A DNA stretch of 53,282 nucleotides. Source: a virus. How positions within the stretch are numbered: position 1 is the first letter of the stretch; each line of letters starts with the position of its first letter. Position numbers and translations under genes: made by a program. The stretch lies in the IMG/VR virus record IMGVR_UViG_3300021471_000002, positions 1-53,282 of that record. One strand, written 5' to 3'. Below the pieces are notes generated by a model. It worked only from the letters and a program-made list of their open reading frames with translations. It was not told where the DNA came from and searched no databases. Shown piece by piece: positions 46,415 through 53,282 of the stretch.

Positions 46415-48481
46415 ATGGCGAGGTTGAATCCGTACCGCGAGATCGGAAGTACCGGGCGCTCGCAGTGGGGCGCAGAAATCAGACTAAGCGAGCACAAAAC
46501 GCTGCGCGGTATGGCGGCGTGGCGGGTATACGAGCAGATGCGGCACGACGACGCAACAGGCACGATGATGTACCTCGCGCTGTCGTTGCCGATCCGCTCG
46601 GTGAGCTGGTCGTGCCGAGCCGGCGGCGACGGTCCGCAGGACGAGGAGGCCGCTCGGTTCGCGTGGGAGTGTCTGGACAGCATGTCGTTGTCGTTTTCGG
46701 ACGTCATTGCCGATGTGTGCACGATGTTTGAGTTCGGTTGGTCGTTGTTCGAGATGGTGTTGAAGCGGCGCCGGGATGGGCGCGTGGGGTTCAAAAAGCT
46801 TGCCTTCCGGCCGCAGCTGACGCTGGCCGGATGGGAATACGCCGAGGACGGCGACATCAAGGCGATGAAACAGTACACGCCGGCAGGTGGTGTGGTGACG
46901 ATTCCGCTTGCGAGGTCGTTGTTGTTCAGGACTACGCGCAACGGCGACAATCCAGAGGGCGTCAGCATATACAGATCGGCGGTACGTCCGTTCCAGTTCC
47001 GTCGCAAACTGGAGCGAATTGAAGGCATCGGGCTATACCGGCGCTGGGCGGGTTTCCCGCATCTCGTGCTGCCGGCGGGCGCCACCAGGCGGGGCGAGGT
47101 GGCGGATGGAGAAACATCGGATGAGGAGCGGGCCGAGCAGATGCTCCAGGCGATTTACGAAGACCGGATGATGGGCGCCTGCACCCCCGCCGGCTGGGAA
47201 TTGTCGCTTGGTGGGCCGGAAGGGAACGTTGACAAAACGATGGGGGACACGATTCTCAGGAAAGATACGGAGATGGCGCGGGCCATCCTGGCGCAGTTCC
47301 TGCTGCTCGGCATGCGCTCGGTCGGAACGCAAGCACTGGCCGAGACGTTGCTGGACACGTTTGCGTTGTCGGTAGAGGCGTATCTGGAGAACATCACGCA
47401 GGAGTTCAATAGATACGCGATTCCGTATCTGTTTCGTTATAATGCGTTTCCGTCCGACACAGCGTTGCCGATTTTGACGCACACTTCTCCTCGCCGCGCC
47501 GATTTGGAGGCGGTGGGGCAGTATTTGTCGCAGTTGACCAATGTCGGACTGATCACGGCCGACGCCGACACGGAGGCGTTCCTCCGCTCGCTGGTTCCCG
47601 GTATGCCGGCGTCCGGCGGCGAGGCGCGAGGTGACGTTAGCGAGGGCGCAGAGGAGCACAGCAGTGTTATCATCGAGACGTTCGGCGGCGATGAGCGTGC
47701 TGCACAGTACCACGCGCTGGCAGACGCGAATGCTGCCGCACAGCGGCGCAACCTCGAGGCGCTATCCGACGATCTGGCGGGGGCGGTGGGTGAGATGGGG
47801 CCGGACACGACGGAGGAGGAGCTACGCTCGACGTTTGACGACATTGTCCTGGCGGCGTTGTTGGTGTTTCGCGAGCGCTCGATGCTCGACATCGGAGCGG
47901 CGTTCTGGCTGGCGTTTGGGATGGATTCCGGTGGCCCGGCGCAGCTGGCGGCGCTGCAGAACGAGGTCGCGGTGGCGGACTCCTGGCTCGGATACAATGC
48001 CGACGGGACGTTGCGACGTGTCAATCCCGCCGGGCGTCCGACGTTGTTTGGCGACATTGCGGGAACGCTGGAGGGTCGGATCGCGGCGATTCTGCTGTTG
48101 TTGAAAGACGGCCGCACCGACGAGGCGATGGCAGAGGTCGTGGGCGCAGTGCGGTCGGCGACGAGGGGCTACGCACGCGGGGAGCAGTATGCCGGGCACG
48201 TCTGGCACGCAGTGTGGGAGGGAGCGCGTCAGCGTGAGCTGTACGGCATCGAGACCGGCGCGGGGACGGCCTGGCGCTGGCGCTGGGTCAACGATCCGCT
48301 GGCTCAGCACTGTGCCGAATGCTCGGTGTTCGGCGCCGATCCGCCGGGGCGGGAATACGAGTCCTGGGAGGCGATGATGGCGATAACCGGAGGCGTGCTG
48401 CCAGGTCTGGGGACCGAGTGCGACGGCAATTGTCGCTGTCACCTGGAATGCGACGAATCCGGGGGGTGGGGATGGGCGTGA
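46415..48481 (+). CDS. Portal protein fused to Mu-F-like head morphogenesis domain
   Basis: A 688-aa protein; ATG 46415 has AGGAG 5 nt upstream, while the in-frame GTG at 46409 overlaps that site. The N-terminal ~400 residues match DUF935 portals (Mu gp29-like): DDATGTMMYLALSLPIRSVS, CTMFEFGWSLFEMVLKRR and KRKLERIEGIGLYRR-type segments. The C-terminal ~150 residues carry the Mu-F signature (AGHVWHAVWEGARQRELYGI, then cysteines in HCAECSVFGADPPGREYESW and CDGNCRCHLEC). Portals and minor head proteins are usually separate genes, so the fusion is unusual. Confidence 0.82.
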   Translation: MARLNPYREIGSTGRSQWGAEIRLSEHKTLRGMAAWRVYEQMRHDDATGTMMYLALSLPIRSVSWSCRAGGDGPQDEEAARFAWECLDSMSLSFSDVIADVCTMFEFGWSLFEMVLKRRRDGRVGFKKLAFRPQLTLAGWEYAEDGDIKAMKQYTPAGGVVTIPLARSLLFRTTRNGDNPEGVSIYRSAVRPFQFRRKLERIEGIGLYRRWAGFPHLVLPAGATRRGEVADGETSDEERAEQMLQAIYEDRMMGACTPAGWELSLGGPEGNVDKTMGDTILRKDTEMARAILAQFLLLGMRSVGTQALAETLLDTFALSVEAYLENITQEFNRYAIPYLFRYNAFPSDTALPILTHTSPRRADLEAVGQYLSQLTNVGLITADADTEAFLRSLVPGMPASGGEARGDVSEGAEEHSSVIIETFGGDERAAQYHALADANAAAQRRNLEALSDDLAGAVGEMGPDTTEEELRSTFDDIVLAALLVFRERSMLDIGAAFWLAFGMDSGGPAQLAALQNEVAVADSWLGYNADGTLRRVNPAGRPTLFGDIAGTLEGRIAAILLLLKDGRTDEAMAEVVGAVRSATRGYARGEQYAGHVWHAVWEGARQRELYGIETGAGTAWRWRWVNDPLAQHCAECSVFGADPPGREYESWEAMMAITGGVLPGLGTECDGNCRCHLECDESGGWGWA

Positions 48482-48711
48482 ACGAACGCAGCACGGCGCG
48501 GACGGTACGTATTCCGACCGTCCTGGTGGCATTCGTGAATCGCGTGATGGCGCTCCCGCCGGGGATTCACACGATTCACATTGTCAAGGCCGGGCGGGGT
48601 GCCGCCGGGCTAATTGGCTGGGCTGTGACTGTTGGGGAACGTCTGGAGGGTGGAGTGGTGATCAACGAGCTTGGGGGCTCAGCAGGCGAGAACAGGGAGG
48701 TGGCGTCCTGA
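48472..48711 (+). CDS. Small hypothetical protein after the portal
   Basis: A 79-aa protein overlapping the portal end by 10 nt, with GGGGGGTGGGG before ATG 48472 (a GTG at 48478 is an alternative). It reads RTVRIPTVLVAFVNRVMALP then IHTIHIVKAGRGAAGLIGWA, mostly strands. It is the last rightward gene before the inverted cassette. No family recognised. Confidence 0.5.
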   Translation: MGVNERSTARTVRIPTVLVAFVNRVMALPPGIHTIHIVKAGRGAAGLIGWAVTVGERLEGGVVINELGGSAGENREVAS

Positions 48712-48750
48712 TGAGAAGTGGCCGCTTGAGTGCCGTGGTGGCTGTGCTAC

Positions 48751-48996
48751 TCACGAGGGGCTCCCCCCTCTGTGTCGGCTATATGCGGCGAGCATCTCCG
48801 CAGCCTCCTCCCGCGTTAGGGAGGGAACTGTTTTTACCCGCTCCATCCAGGCCAGGGCCTGGGCCGGTGACGCGGTCGGTGGTTCTTCGTTCCCGCTGCC
48901 GTACCACGCTGACAGGTAGGCAACGTCGAACTCGAATCCGTGCTCGCGCATTAGTGCGGCGGCTAATGCCGCCACGCTCGGCTTTCTCATTTCCAT
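48751..48996 (-). CDS. Small helical protein of the inverted cassette
   Basis: An 81-aa protein; GGAAAGGTGA precedes ATG 48996 (a second ATG follows at 48990). Helical segments KPSVAALAAALMREHGFEF and DVAYLSAWYGSG, then LTREEAAEMLAAYSRHRGGS. Last gene of the leftward cassette; its stop is 40 nt from the convergent end of the rightward gene. No family recognised. Confidence 0.5.
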   Translation of the reverse strand: MEMRKPSVAALAAALMREHGFEFDVAYLSAWYGSGNEEPPTASPAQALAWMERVKTVPSLTREEAAEMLAAYSRHRGGSPS

Positions 48997-49005
48997 TCAC
49001 CTTTC

Positions 49006-49093
49006 CGGGGGACCTTTCCCCCCTCCAGGGCGTCCGAGTGGTCGGGCGCCCTGGAGGGGGCCGGAGCGCGGTCGTCTGCGCTCCGGCGGCGGG
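49006..49093 (-). repeat. Duplicated double stem-loop, copy 1
   Basis: About 85 bases nearly identical to 49731-49816. Contains two hairpins: CCCTCCAGGGCG/CGCCCTGGAGGG (49021-49058) and CCGGAGCGC/GCGCTCCGG (49061-49086). It begins right after the stop of the gene at 49095 in leftward sense and has no T run, so it is an intercistronic structure rather than a terminator. Confidence 0.88.
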
Positions 49094-49094
49094 T

Positions 49095-49496
49095 CTAGTA
49101 GCTGCGGGTGGTGCGCACGCAATCCTCGGCGGCAACCGTAGCCGCAATTGCGGCTACGGCTGACTCGACGATCTCGAGTGCTACGCGGGCATCGTCAATG
49201 CAATTGTTAGCGCTGTTTATCATAAGGGTTATGTCGGCTTTGTTGTTACTGTCGGATTTGGTGAGAATACTATCGCGCACCGCGTCGCTCAGGGCGGTGA
49301 CAACGGCGCTGAGGTCGGCGATAGTATCGGCGGCGTCGTCTAATATCTCGCAAGATTCGTAAGCAATTGCTCCCGCGATAGTGAGGATAGCCTCGCGGAG
49401 CGAGGCTATGACGACGTCTTCGGCGATGCCGCCCGCGCTGCGGCTACGGCAGAGTGTATTGAGACCGTCAAGAAGTAAATCTGTTTTTTCGTTCAT
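49095..49496 (-). CDS. Ala-rich helical protein of the inverted cassette
   Basis: A 133-aa protein; ATG 49496 follows AAAAGGAGCATA. It is almost all helix with short-period Ala/Ile/Asp patterns (IAEDVVIASLREAILTIAGA, DDAADTIADLSAVVTALSD, DDARVALEIVESAVAAIAAT). Three neighbouring genes share this helical style, suggesting a diverged family or a complex. No known domain. Confidence 0.6.
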   Translation of the reverse strand: MNEKTDLLLDGLNTLCRSRSAGGIAEDVVIASLREAILTIAGAIAYESCEILDDAADTIADLSAVVTALSDAVRDSILTKSDSNNKADITLMINSANNCIDDARVALEIVESAVAAIAATVAAEDCVRTTRSY

Positions 49497-49506
49497 TATG
49501 CTCCTT

Positions 49507-49707
49507 TTATTGTACCACCAGCTTCTCGAGGTCCGCCAGGGCTTTCTTGGCGGCCTCAAGGGCATCGAGGAAGAACTCGATGCCTTCCTCCTCCATCTCG
49601 GTCCCTCGGCTGGCAAGGGCCAGCCCGGCGATCTCGGTTGCCTCGGTCAGTGTGTTTTCGATCTCCAATATCGTTACTGCGTTTCCCTTTCTCGCGTTTC
49701 CCTTCAT
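49507..49707 (-). CDS. Small acidic helical protein of the inverted cassette
   Basis: A 66-aa protein behind AAAGGAGCACA. The body is two amphipathic helices (TILEIENTLTEATEIAGLAL, FFLDALEAAKKALADLEKL) joined by an acidic loop (TEMEEEGIE). Size and acidity recall anti-defence or antitoxin-like proteins, without direct evidence. Confidence 0.55.
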   Translation of the reverse strand: MKGNARKGNAVTILEIENTLTEATEIAGLALASRGTEMEEEGIEFFLDALEAAKKALADLEKLVVQ

Positions 49708-49730
49708 TGTGCTCCTTTCTTTCTGATTTT

Positions 49731-49816
49731 CGGGGGCCTTTCCCCCTCCAGGGCGTCCGAGTGGTCGGGCGCTCTGGAGGGGGCCGGAGCGCGGTCGTCT
49801 GCGCTCCGGCGGCGGG
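49731..49816 (-). repeat. Duplicated double stem-loop, copy 2
   Basis: Same structure as 49006-49093 with a few substitutions. It separates the genes at 49820 and 49507. Confidence 0.88.
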
Positions 49817-49819
49817 CTG

Positions 49820-50029
49820 TTAACTGATCGAGCGGGCGAATCGTGCTATGTCTGCCAGCTCGGATGCGATGTGTGCAGCCGATCCGGCGTGTGCCCAGCT
49901 AGTTTCGTCTTCGAATAGGGTCGCTCTTATTTGCAACTGTCGCAACGCGTTCTCGATCTCGGTAATCGATGCGCGTGCTCTCTCTACCGCTTCGATTGTC
50001 TCCTTCGGGGCTGTCCTTTTTTCGCTCAT
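49820..50029 (-). CDS. First protein of the inverted cassette
   Basis: A 69-aa helical protein; ATG 50029 follows AAAGGAGTATA. It reads ETIEAVERARASITEIENAL, then RQLQIRATLFEDETSWAHAG and SELADIARFARSIS. It is first in the cassette, directly under a near-perfect promoter with a 5' stem (GGGGCGACAGCCCC). No family recognised. Confidence 0.55.
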   Translation of the reverse strand: MSEKRTAPKETIEAVERARASITEIENALRQLQIRATLFEDETSWAHAGSAAHIASELADIARFARSIS

Positions 50030-50084
50030 TATACTCCTTTCTTTTCTTCTCTTCTCGGGGCTGTCGCCCCACCCTCGTACTACC

Positions 50085-50113
50085 ATTATACCACATCTGT
50101 ACATCTGTGTCAA
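50085..50113 (-). promoter_or_regulatory. Leftward sigma-70 promoter of the inverted cassette
   Basis: Minus-strand TTGACA (50113-50108), 17 bp and a perfect TATAAT (50090-50085). The -35 flank (TTCAAAAAAGC), spacer (TGTACAGATGTGG) and +1 region (TGGTAGTAC) nearly match the promoter at 37455-37483, showing a recently duplicated control element. Confidence 0.9.
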
Positions 50114-50307
50114 GCTTTTTTGAACAATCTTAAGATTTGCCAATTTTTCGCGTAGTAATCACCTGCCCGACCACCATACCTACGCAACTCGGCCACCCGC
50201 ACAACCCGGCCCTGGTCCGGCGGAGGGCTTTTCACGGAACAATTGAAATCAAACTGTATCTGAAGTTACACGACAGAGCTACCTGCGGCGAAATACTTGC
50301 AAAATGC
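50114..50307. other. Divergent intergenic region, no gene
   Basis: Between the leftward promoter at 50085-50113 and the rightward promoter at 50308-50336 there is no convincing coding frame. The sequence is less G+C-rich on the right (GAAATCAAACTGTATCTGAAG). It may carry operators. Confidence 0.5.
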
Positions 50308-50336
50308 TTGACAGGCAGATGGCGGTGTTGTATAAT
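50308..50336 (+). promoter_or_regulatory. Perfect consensus rightward sigma-70 promoter
   Basis: TTGACA (50308-50313), exactly 17 bp, TATAAT (50331-50336). Both hexamers are perfect. Predicted start near 50343. The transcript runs into a strong terminator at 50423-50467 before the endolysin gene. Confidence 0.92.
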
Positions 50337-50342
50337 ATCGAC

Positions 50343-50467
50343 AACGGAATACAAAGCCCGGCACGAGCCGTGTGGCCGACGCGCCGGGGGACGCCAGGGC
50401 ACGAAGCGAATACAGCGGACACAGCGGGCAGACTGATCAACTGATCAATGGTCTGCCCGCTTTTTTT
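50343..50467 (+). ncRNA. Candidate structured ncRNA / antitermination leader
   Basis: About 125 nt between the perfect promoter and an intrinsic terminator contain no gene with a ribosome binding site. A hairpin can form from CCCGGC with GCCGGG, enclosing GCC-GTGT-GGC, followed by a purine-rich single-stranded stretch. The layout equals the lambda pR'-6S RNA-tR' unit that waits for Q antiterminator before late lysis genes. It may be a stable small RNA, a put-like self-antitermination RNA or a leader. Confidence 0.6.
50423..50467 (+). terminator. Strong intrinsic terminator
   Basis: AGCGGGCAGAC (50423-50433) pairs perfectly over 11 bp with GTCTGCCCGCT (50451-50461), followed by seven T residues. 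The 17-base loop carries two TGATCA palindromes. It would stop nearly all transcription into the lysis genes unless relieved. Confidence 0.92.
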
Positions 50468-50495
50468 GTTCTGAAGCAGGAGGCCAGGAGGCACG

Positions 50496-51233
50496 ATGGA
50501 GAGAGTACTGTTCAGTCAACGCGACAAACGATGGAGCGACATCCACCTCGGCACGGCCGGCGGTATGTTCATCGGCGGTGCCGGTTGTCTGTTGAGCGTC
50601 TCGGCAGCGATGCTGCGCGAGACGTTTTCCGTGTCTGTGGACCCCGGCGTCCTCAACCGCTGGTTGTGCCGGAACAGCGGATACACCCACGGCAACCTGC
50701 TGGTGTTCGACGCACTCCGGCGTGCGGCGCTGGAGCTGGGCGGAGTCGAGCTTGCCGTTCGCGTCATTGACTGCGCAAACGTACCCGCCCCACTCGACCA
50801 GATAGACGCAACGCTGGACGGGGGGGGCGGTGTGCTGGTGCTGGTTGATTTCCATCCCGGCGGCGCGATACAACAGCACTGGATCAGAATCCTGGAGCGT
50901 GACGCGAGTGGTGGCGAAGCGGATTACATCGTGCACGATCCGTGGCTGCCGGCGGCGGTCAATCCGTACAGGCTGATGCCACGCTATGCGCATTACTCTT
51001 GGAGTTCGCCGGCGCGTGTGATATTCAGAATCGTGCTGTACCGGCAGGCGGGTGACGCCGGTGCGTTGCCTCCGGCCTCCAAGGCCGGTGCGGTAAACGA
51101 AGCACAGGAGAAGCTGTTTCTGAATCTGGACACACCGGGCGAGATTATGACGTTCACTACTGAAAGCCACGCCCCCGCCGACGCATACACCATCGCCTGC
51201 GGTGGCGGGTACTGTACTGTTACACATTCATAG
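50496..51233 (+). CDS. Endolysin, C39-like cysteine peptidase
   Basis: A 245-aa protein with CAGGAGGCCAGGAGGCACG before its ATG. Opens with a Q-x-D-x-x-W motif (FSQRDKRWSDIHLG), then GGAGCLLSVSAAML places the catalytic Cys at 31; QHWIRIL gives His 128 and DYIVHDPW gives Asp 148, a C-H-D triad of the peptidase C39_2 family that often serves as phage endolysin. The C-terminal ~90 residues could be a cell-wall-binding region. Downstream is a holin, 18 nt away. Confidence 0.82.
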   Translation: MERVLFSQRDKRWSDIHLGTAGGMFIGGAGCLLSVSAAMLRETFSVSVDPGVLNRWLCRNSGYTHGNLLVFDALRRAALELGGVELAVRVIDCANVPAPLDQIDATLDGGGGVLVLVDFHPGGAIQQHWIRILERDASGGEADYIVHDPWLPAAVNPYRLMPRYAHYSWSSPARVIFRIVLYRQAGDAGALPPASKAGAVNEAQEKLFLNLDTPGEIMTFTTESHAPADAYTIACGGGYCTVTHS

Positions 51234-51250
51234 ACGAGAGGAGGATACAG

Positions 51251-51544
51251 ATGGACTTTGGAACTATTGAGATCGGTGGTGTACCTGTGATGGCGCTGAT
51301 CGTGGCGCTGGTGGCGCTGTGTCGCGAGTGGTTTGGACTGCGCGGCAACGCTCTGCGGATGCTGAGCGCCGGCCTGGGAGTTCTGTTCGGCGTGCTCTAC
51401 CAGTTCTTGGCGGGCTGGCCGGCGGACGCGGAAGGCTGGGTGGTATTTGGCGTGCAGTTGCTATACGGCGTCATCGCCAGCGGCTTGGTGGACATCACAC
51501 GCGACATTGTCGGTCGCGCTGCATCGTGCAGCGATAGCCGGTAG
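51251..51544 (+). CDS. Holin
   Basis: A 97-aa protein with GAGAGGAGGATACAG before its ATG. Three hydrophobic segments at about 10-27, 38-58 and 65-85 (VPVMALIVALVALC, MLSAGLGVLFGVLYQFLAGW, GVQLLYGVIASGLVDIT) and a charged C-terminus fit a class I holin. Directly follows the endolysin. Confidence 0.75.
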   Translation: MDFGTIEIGGVPVMALIVALVALCREWFGLRGNALRMLSAGLGVLFGVLYQFLAGWPADAEGWVVFGVQLLYGVIASGLVDITRDIVGRAASCSDSR

Positions 51545-51589
51545 CCGGCCGGCCGGCGAGACGGCCAGGAGTAGACGGGAGGAGACGGG

Positions 51590-53041
51590 ATGCCAGGCGA
51601 CGGGGGTTTTCTGGTCGAGCGGGGGTTCATCGTCAATCTGTTCGCGCAGTCCGGTGACGCCGGCGGCTCGCCGGCGGCGCGGGCTTTGGCCGGCGAGCCG
51701 ATCCTGATCATACCGCGAGGCACATTCCACCGGCTGGGTCGCACATTCACGGTGGACGACGGGGTGATCGCCGATTTCGTGGAAAACTGGCTGCATCGCG
51801 GTGAACGCGGCATCAGGCGTACACGGCTGGCGGTGGACACGGATCACAACGGCCGCGCGGTGGGTTGGTATGCCGACATCCTGCCGCTCGACGGCGGCCT
51901 GGGGGCGACGTTCACCTGGAACGACGCCGGGCGGCGTGCGCTCGAGGATGGCGAGTTCGCATACTTTTCGGCAACCGTCTACTGGCAAATAGTCGATCCG
52001 GTGACCGGCGAGGTCGTGCACAACCAGGTTGGCGGTGGCGCATTGACTAATTATCCGTTTTTCGGCGAAGAGACGGCGCTGTATTCCCTGCGCGTGGGGG
52101 GTGTTGGGAGTACGGCGCCGGTCTTTTTCGCCGTCACAAAAACCGAGGACGGTGTACAGTACCCGGCGCGGGCATACCTGGTGGTAGAGGACCCGGCCAA
52201 GCCGACGACCTGGCACTTGCGCGTGTACTCCTGGCAGGACGGAGAACTGCGGCCAGATCATCGGCTGATGGGTGCGGCCAAGGCGGCGCTGTTATCGCCG
52301 GGCGGCCACCGGGGCAATCGGTACACCGGGCCGCAGCGTGAGGAGGCGATCCGCAAGCTGCGGGCGTTGTATGAATCAGAGGGTTTGGAATTTAGAGCAA
52401 AAGGAGGCAGTGTTATGAACGAGAACATCACGCTGGAGCGACTCGGCGACTGGTTGGTGGGGTTGTTCTCCCGCCTGCCGCCGGTCGACGACGGCACCGG
52501 CGGCGGCGAGAGCGATGCCGGCGGCGGTGGCGACGAGCGGCTTGTGGAGTTGTCTACTCAAATTGACAGTCTGCGCGAGCAGTTCGAGCAGGTAGTCGAA
52601 GAGCGGGATCAGTACCGCCGGCAGATCGAGGAGCTGCGCGGAACGGTGGCGCAGGTGCAGGACGAGCGAGATGCCGAGCGGTTTGCGCAGATGGTGCGGA
52701 GCGAGTTCGCGCATCTGCCGACGACCGCCGACGAGCTGGCGGCTCACATCCGCTGGTTGCACGAGACGGATGTTGCCGGCGATGACGGCACTCAGGTGCA
52801 CGCGGAGTTTTTCTGCGAGCTGTTGCGGCGAGCCGATGCCGAATTTGCACGCGCCTTCGCCGAACGCGGTCACGGCCGCGTCATCAGCGGCGGGGCAATG
52901 CAGGCAATTGACAGCGCGGTAGCCGAATACCGCAAAGAGCATCCCGACGTTGACTACGACGTGGCGCTCGGTGCGGTGCTGGCGCTCAAGCCGGAGCTGT
53001 TCGCCGCCTACGAGGATGAACGGGAACGAGGAGGTGTGTGA
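51590..53041 (+). CDS. Prohead protease with scaffold (Mu I/Z-like)
   Basis: A 483-aa protein behind GACGGGAGGAGACGGG. The N-terminal ~200 residues resemble Mu gpI/S78-type prohead proteases (PILIIPRGTFHRLGRTFTVD, VDTDHNGRAVGWYADILPLD). A short helical domain follows (GAAKAALLSPGGHRGNRYTG then REEAIRKLRALYESEGL), then at ~275 a new start region and an acidic coiled-coil scaffold (QIDSLREQFEQVVEERDQYR). Protease and scaffold are thus fused and can also be made separately. It ends inside the decoration gene start (TGATG). Confidence 0.82.
   Translation: MPGDGGFLVERGFIVNLFAQSGDAGGSPAARALAGEPILIIPRGTFHRLGRTFTVDDGVIADFVENWLHRGERGIRRTRLAVDTDHNGRAVGWYADILPLDGGLGATFTWNDAGRRALEDGEFAYFSATVYWQIVDPVTGEVVHNQVGGGALTNYPFFGEETALYSLRVGGVGSTAPVFFAVTKTEDGVQYPARAYLVVEDPAKPTTWHLRVYSWQDGELRPDHRLMGAAKAALLSPGGHRGNRYTGPQREEAIRKLRALYESEGLEFRAKGGSVMNENITLERLGDWLVGLFSRLPPVDDGTGGGESDAGGGGDERLVELSTQIDSLREQFEQVVEERDQYRRQIEELRGTVAQVQDERDAERFAQMVRSEFAHLPTTADELAAHIRWLHETDVAGDDGTQVHAEFFCELLRRADAEFARAFAERGHGRVISGGAMQAIDSAVAEYRKEHPDVDYDVALGAVLALKPELFAAYEDERERGGV
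52415..53041 (+). CDS. Scaffold protein from internal start (nested in the protease gene)
   Basis: An in-frame ATG at 52415 has AAAAGGAGG (52399-52407) just upstream, the strongest Shine-Dalgarno site inside the gene. The 208-aa product is helical and acidic, as expected for a scaffold, like Mu gpZ or lambda Nu3 made from internal starts. Confidence 0.65.
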   Translation: MNENITLERLGDWLVGLFSRLPPVDDGTGGGESDAGGGGDERLVELSTQIDSLREQFEQVVEERDQYRRQIEELRGTVAQVQDERDAERFAQMVRSEFAHLPTTADELAAHIRWLHETDVAGDDGTQVHAEFFCELLRRADAEFARAFAERGHGRVISGGAMQAIDSAVAEYRKEHPDVDYDVALGAVLALKPELFAAYEDERERGGV

Positions 53042-53282
53042 TGGCTGTTGAAGCTCAGGGTGCGTATATCCTGCGGTCGTGGCCGGCGGGCGAGGATTTG
53101 TCGGCCAAACAGTTCAGGTTTGTAAAACTGTCGTCCGGCACTGTCGTGGCGTGCGCCGCCGCTACCGACATCCCGGTCGGTGTGTTGCAGAACAAGCCAA
53201 CCACCGGCAGGGCAGCGGAGGTCTGTGTGTTGGGACCGACGAAGGTCGAGGCGGACGGTGCAATCACGGCCGGCGGGCTGAT
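53041..53282 (+). CDS. Capsid decoration protein, N-terminal part (continues at 1)
   Basis: The ATG at 53041 overlaps the protease/scaffold TGA and follows a GGAGG site. The frame continues through the window end and, by the circular overlap, to the stop at 276-278. Begins MAVEAQGAYILRSWPAGEDL. Confidence 0.75.
   Translation, partial: MAVEAQGAYILRSWPAGEDLSAKQFRFVKLSSGTVVACAAATDIPVGVLQNKPTTGRAAEVCVLGPTKVEADGAITAGGL
53156..53282. repeat. Terminal direct repeat, right copy
   Basis: Exact copy of 1-127; see the left copy. Its presence shows that the genome is circular or circularly permuted. Confidence 0.95.

Noticed and set aside
48711-49163. Rightward frame opposite the inverted cassette
   Set aside because: It runs through the stem-loops and two leftward genes with good ribosome binding sites; composition is that of a shadow frame.
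50137-50436. Rightward 99-codon frame across the promoter and RNA region
   Set aside because: It spans the consensus promoter and runs into the terminator stem, has no ribosome binding site and a composition unlike the phage proteins.

Overview
The window reads as the complete genome of a tailed dsDNA phage with siphovirus-type morphology genes, linearised inside a head gene. The first 127 bases (1-127) are identical to the last 127 (53156-53282), the signature of a circular assembly closed by a k-mer-sized overlap, so the unit genome is about 53,155 bp. The capsid-decoration gene is split by the window ends (53041 to 278). The host is bacterial: Shine-Dalgarno sites are strong and many promoters match the sigma-70 consensus (TTGACA, 17-18 bp, TATAAT). 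G+C is high. Relatives of Ycf35/Ycf46 and a GGCAGTA-type heptamer repeat suggest, tentatively, a Chloroflexota or cyanobacterium-like host. No integrase, CI-like repressor, DNA polymerase, tRNA, CRISPR or insertion sequence was seen, so a virulent or plasmid-like lifestyle depending on host polymerase is most likely.

Layout. (1) A rightward block at 41511-48711: two tandem ParB-like/DNA methyltransferase fusions, small and large terminase, a portal fused to a Mu-F-like domain, and a small gene. (2) An inverted leftward cassette at 48751-50029 with its own promoter and four small genes. (3) A second rightward unit that starts at a perfect consensus promoter (50308-50336), passes a short structured RNA and a strong terminator, then runs through lysis (C39-like endolysin, holin), protease/scaffold, decoration protein, major capsid, head-tail connectors, major tail protein, tail assembly chaperones with a -1 frameshift, a 2077-aa tape measure, baseplate proteins and a lectin-bearing tail fibre, ending near 22078. 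(4) A leftward block from 41351 down to 22185: a Phd-like antitoxin, a membrane-anchored winged-helix protein, an FtsK-like translocase, a PD-(D/E)XK nuclease, many small genes with repeated stem-loop leaders, a HAD phosphatase, a sigma-like factor, a Ycf46-like AAA ATPase, the replication initiator and DnaC-like loader, DUF1257/Ycf35 and DUF2997, a DEAH helicase, a DUF3150 protein, zinc-ribbon proteins and a DUF3560 protein.

How it fits together. Replication resembles the lambda O/P strategy: an initiator with iteron-like repeats inside its gene plus a helicase loader. The replication operon has its own promoter and a long hairpin leader (31985-32097) that looks like an attenuator. Leftward genes are driven by a family of near-identical promoters. 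The sigma-like factor could switch on rightward late genes, and a recurring 28-bp motif before 5659 and 46415 is a candidate late promoter. The items most likely to be undescribed are the phage-borne Ycf46/Ycf35/DUF2997/DUF3150/DEAH-helicase block, the replication leader RNA, the promoter-RNA-terminator unit before the lysis genes, and the inverted small-protein cassette.
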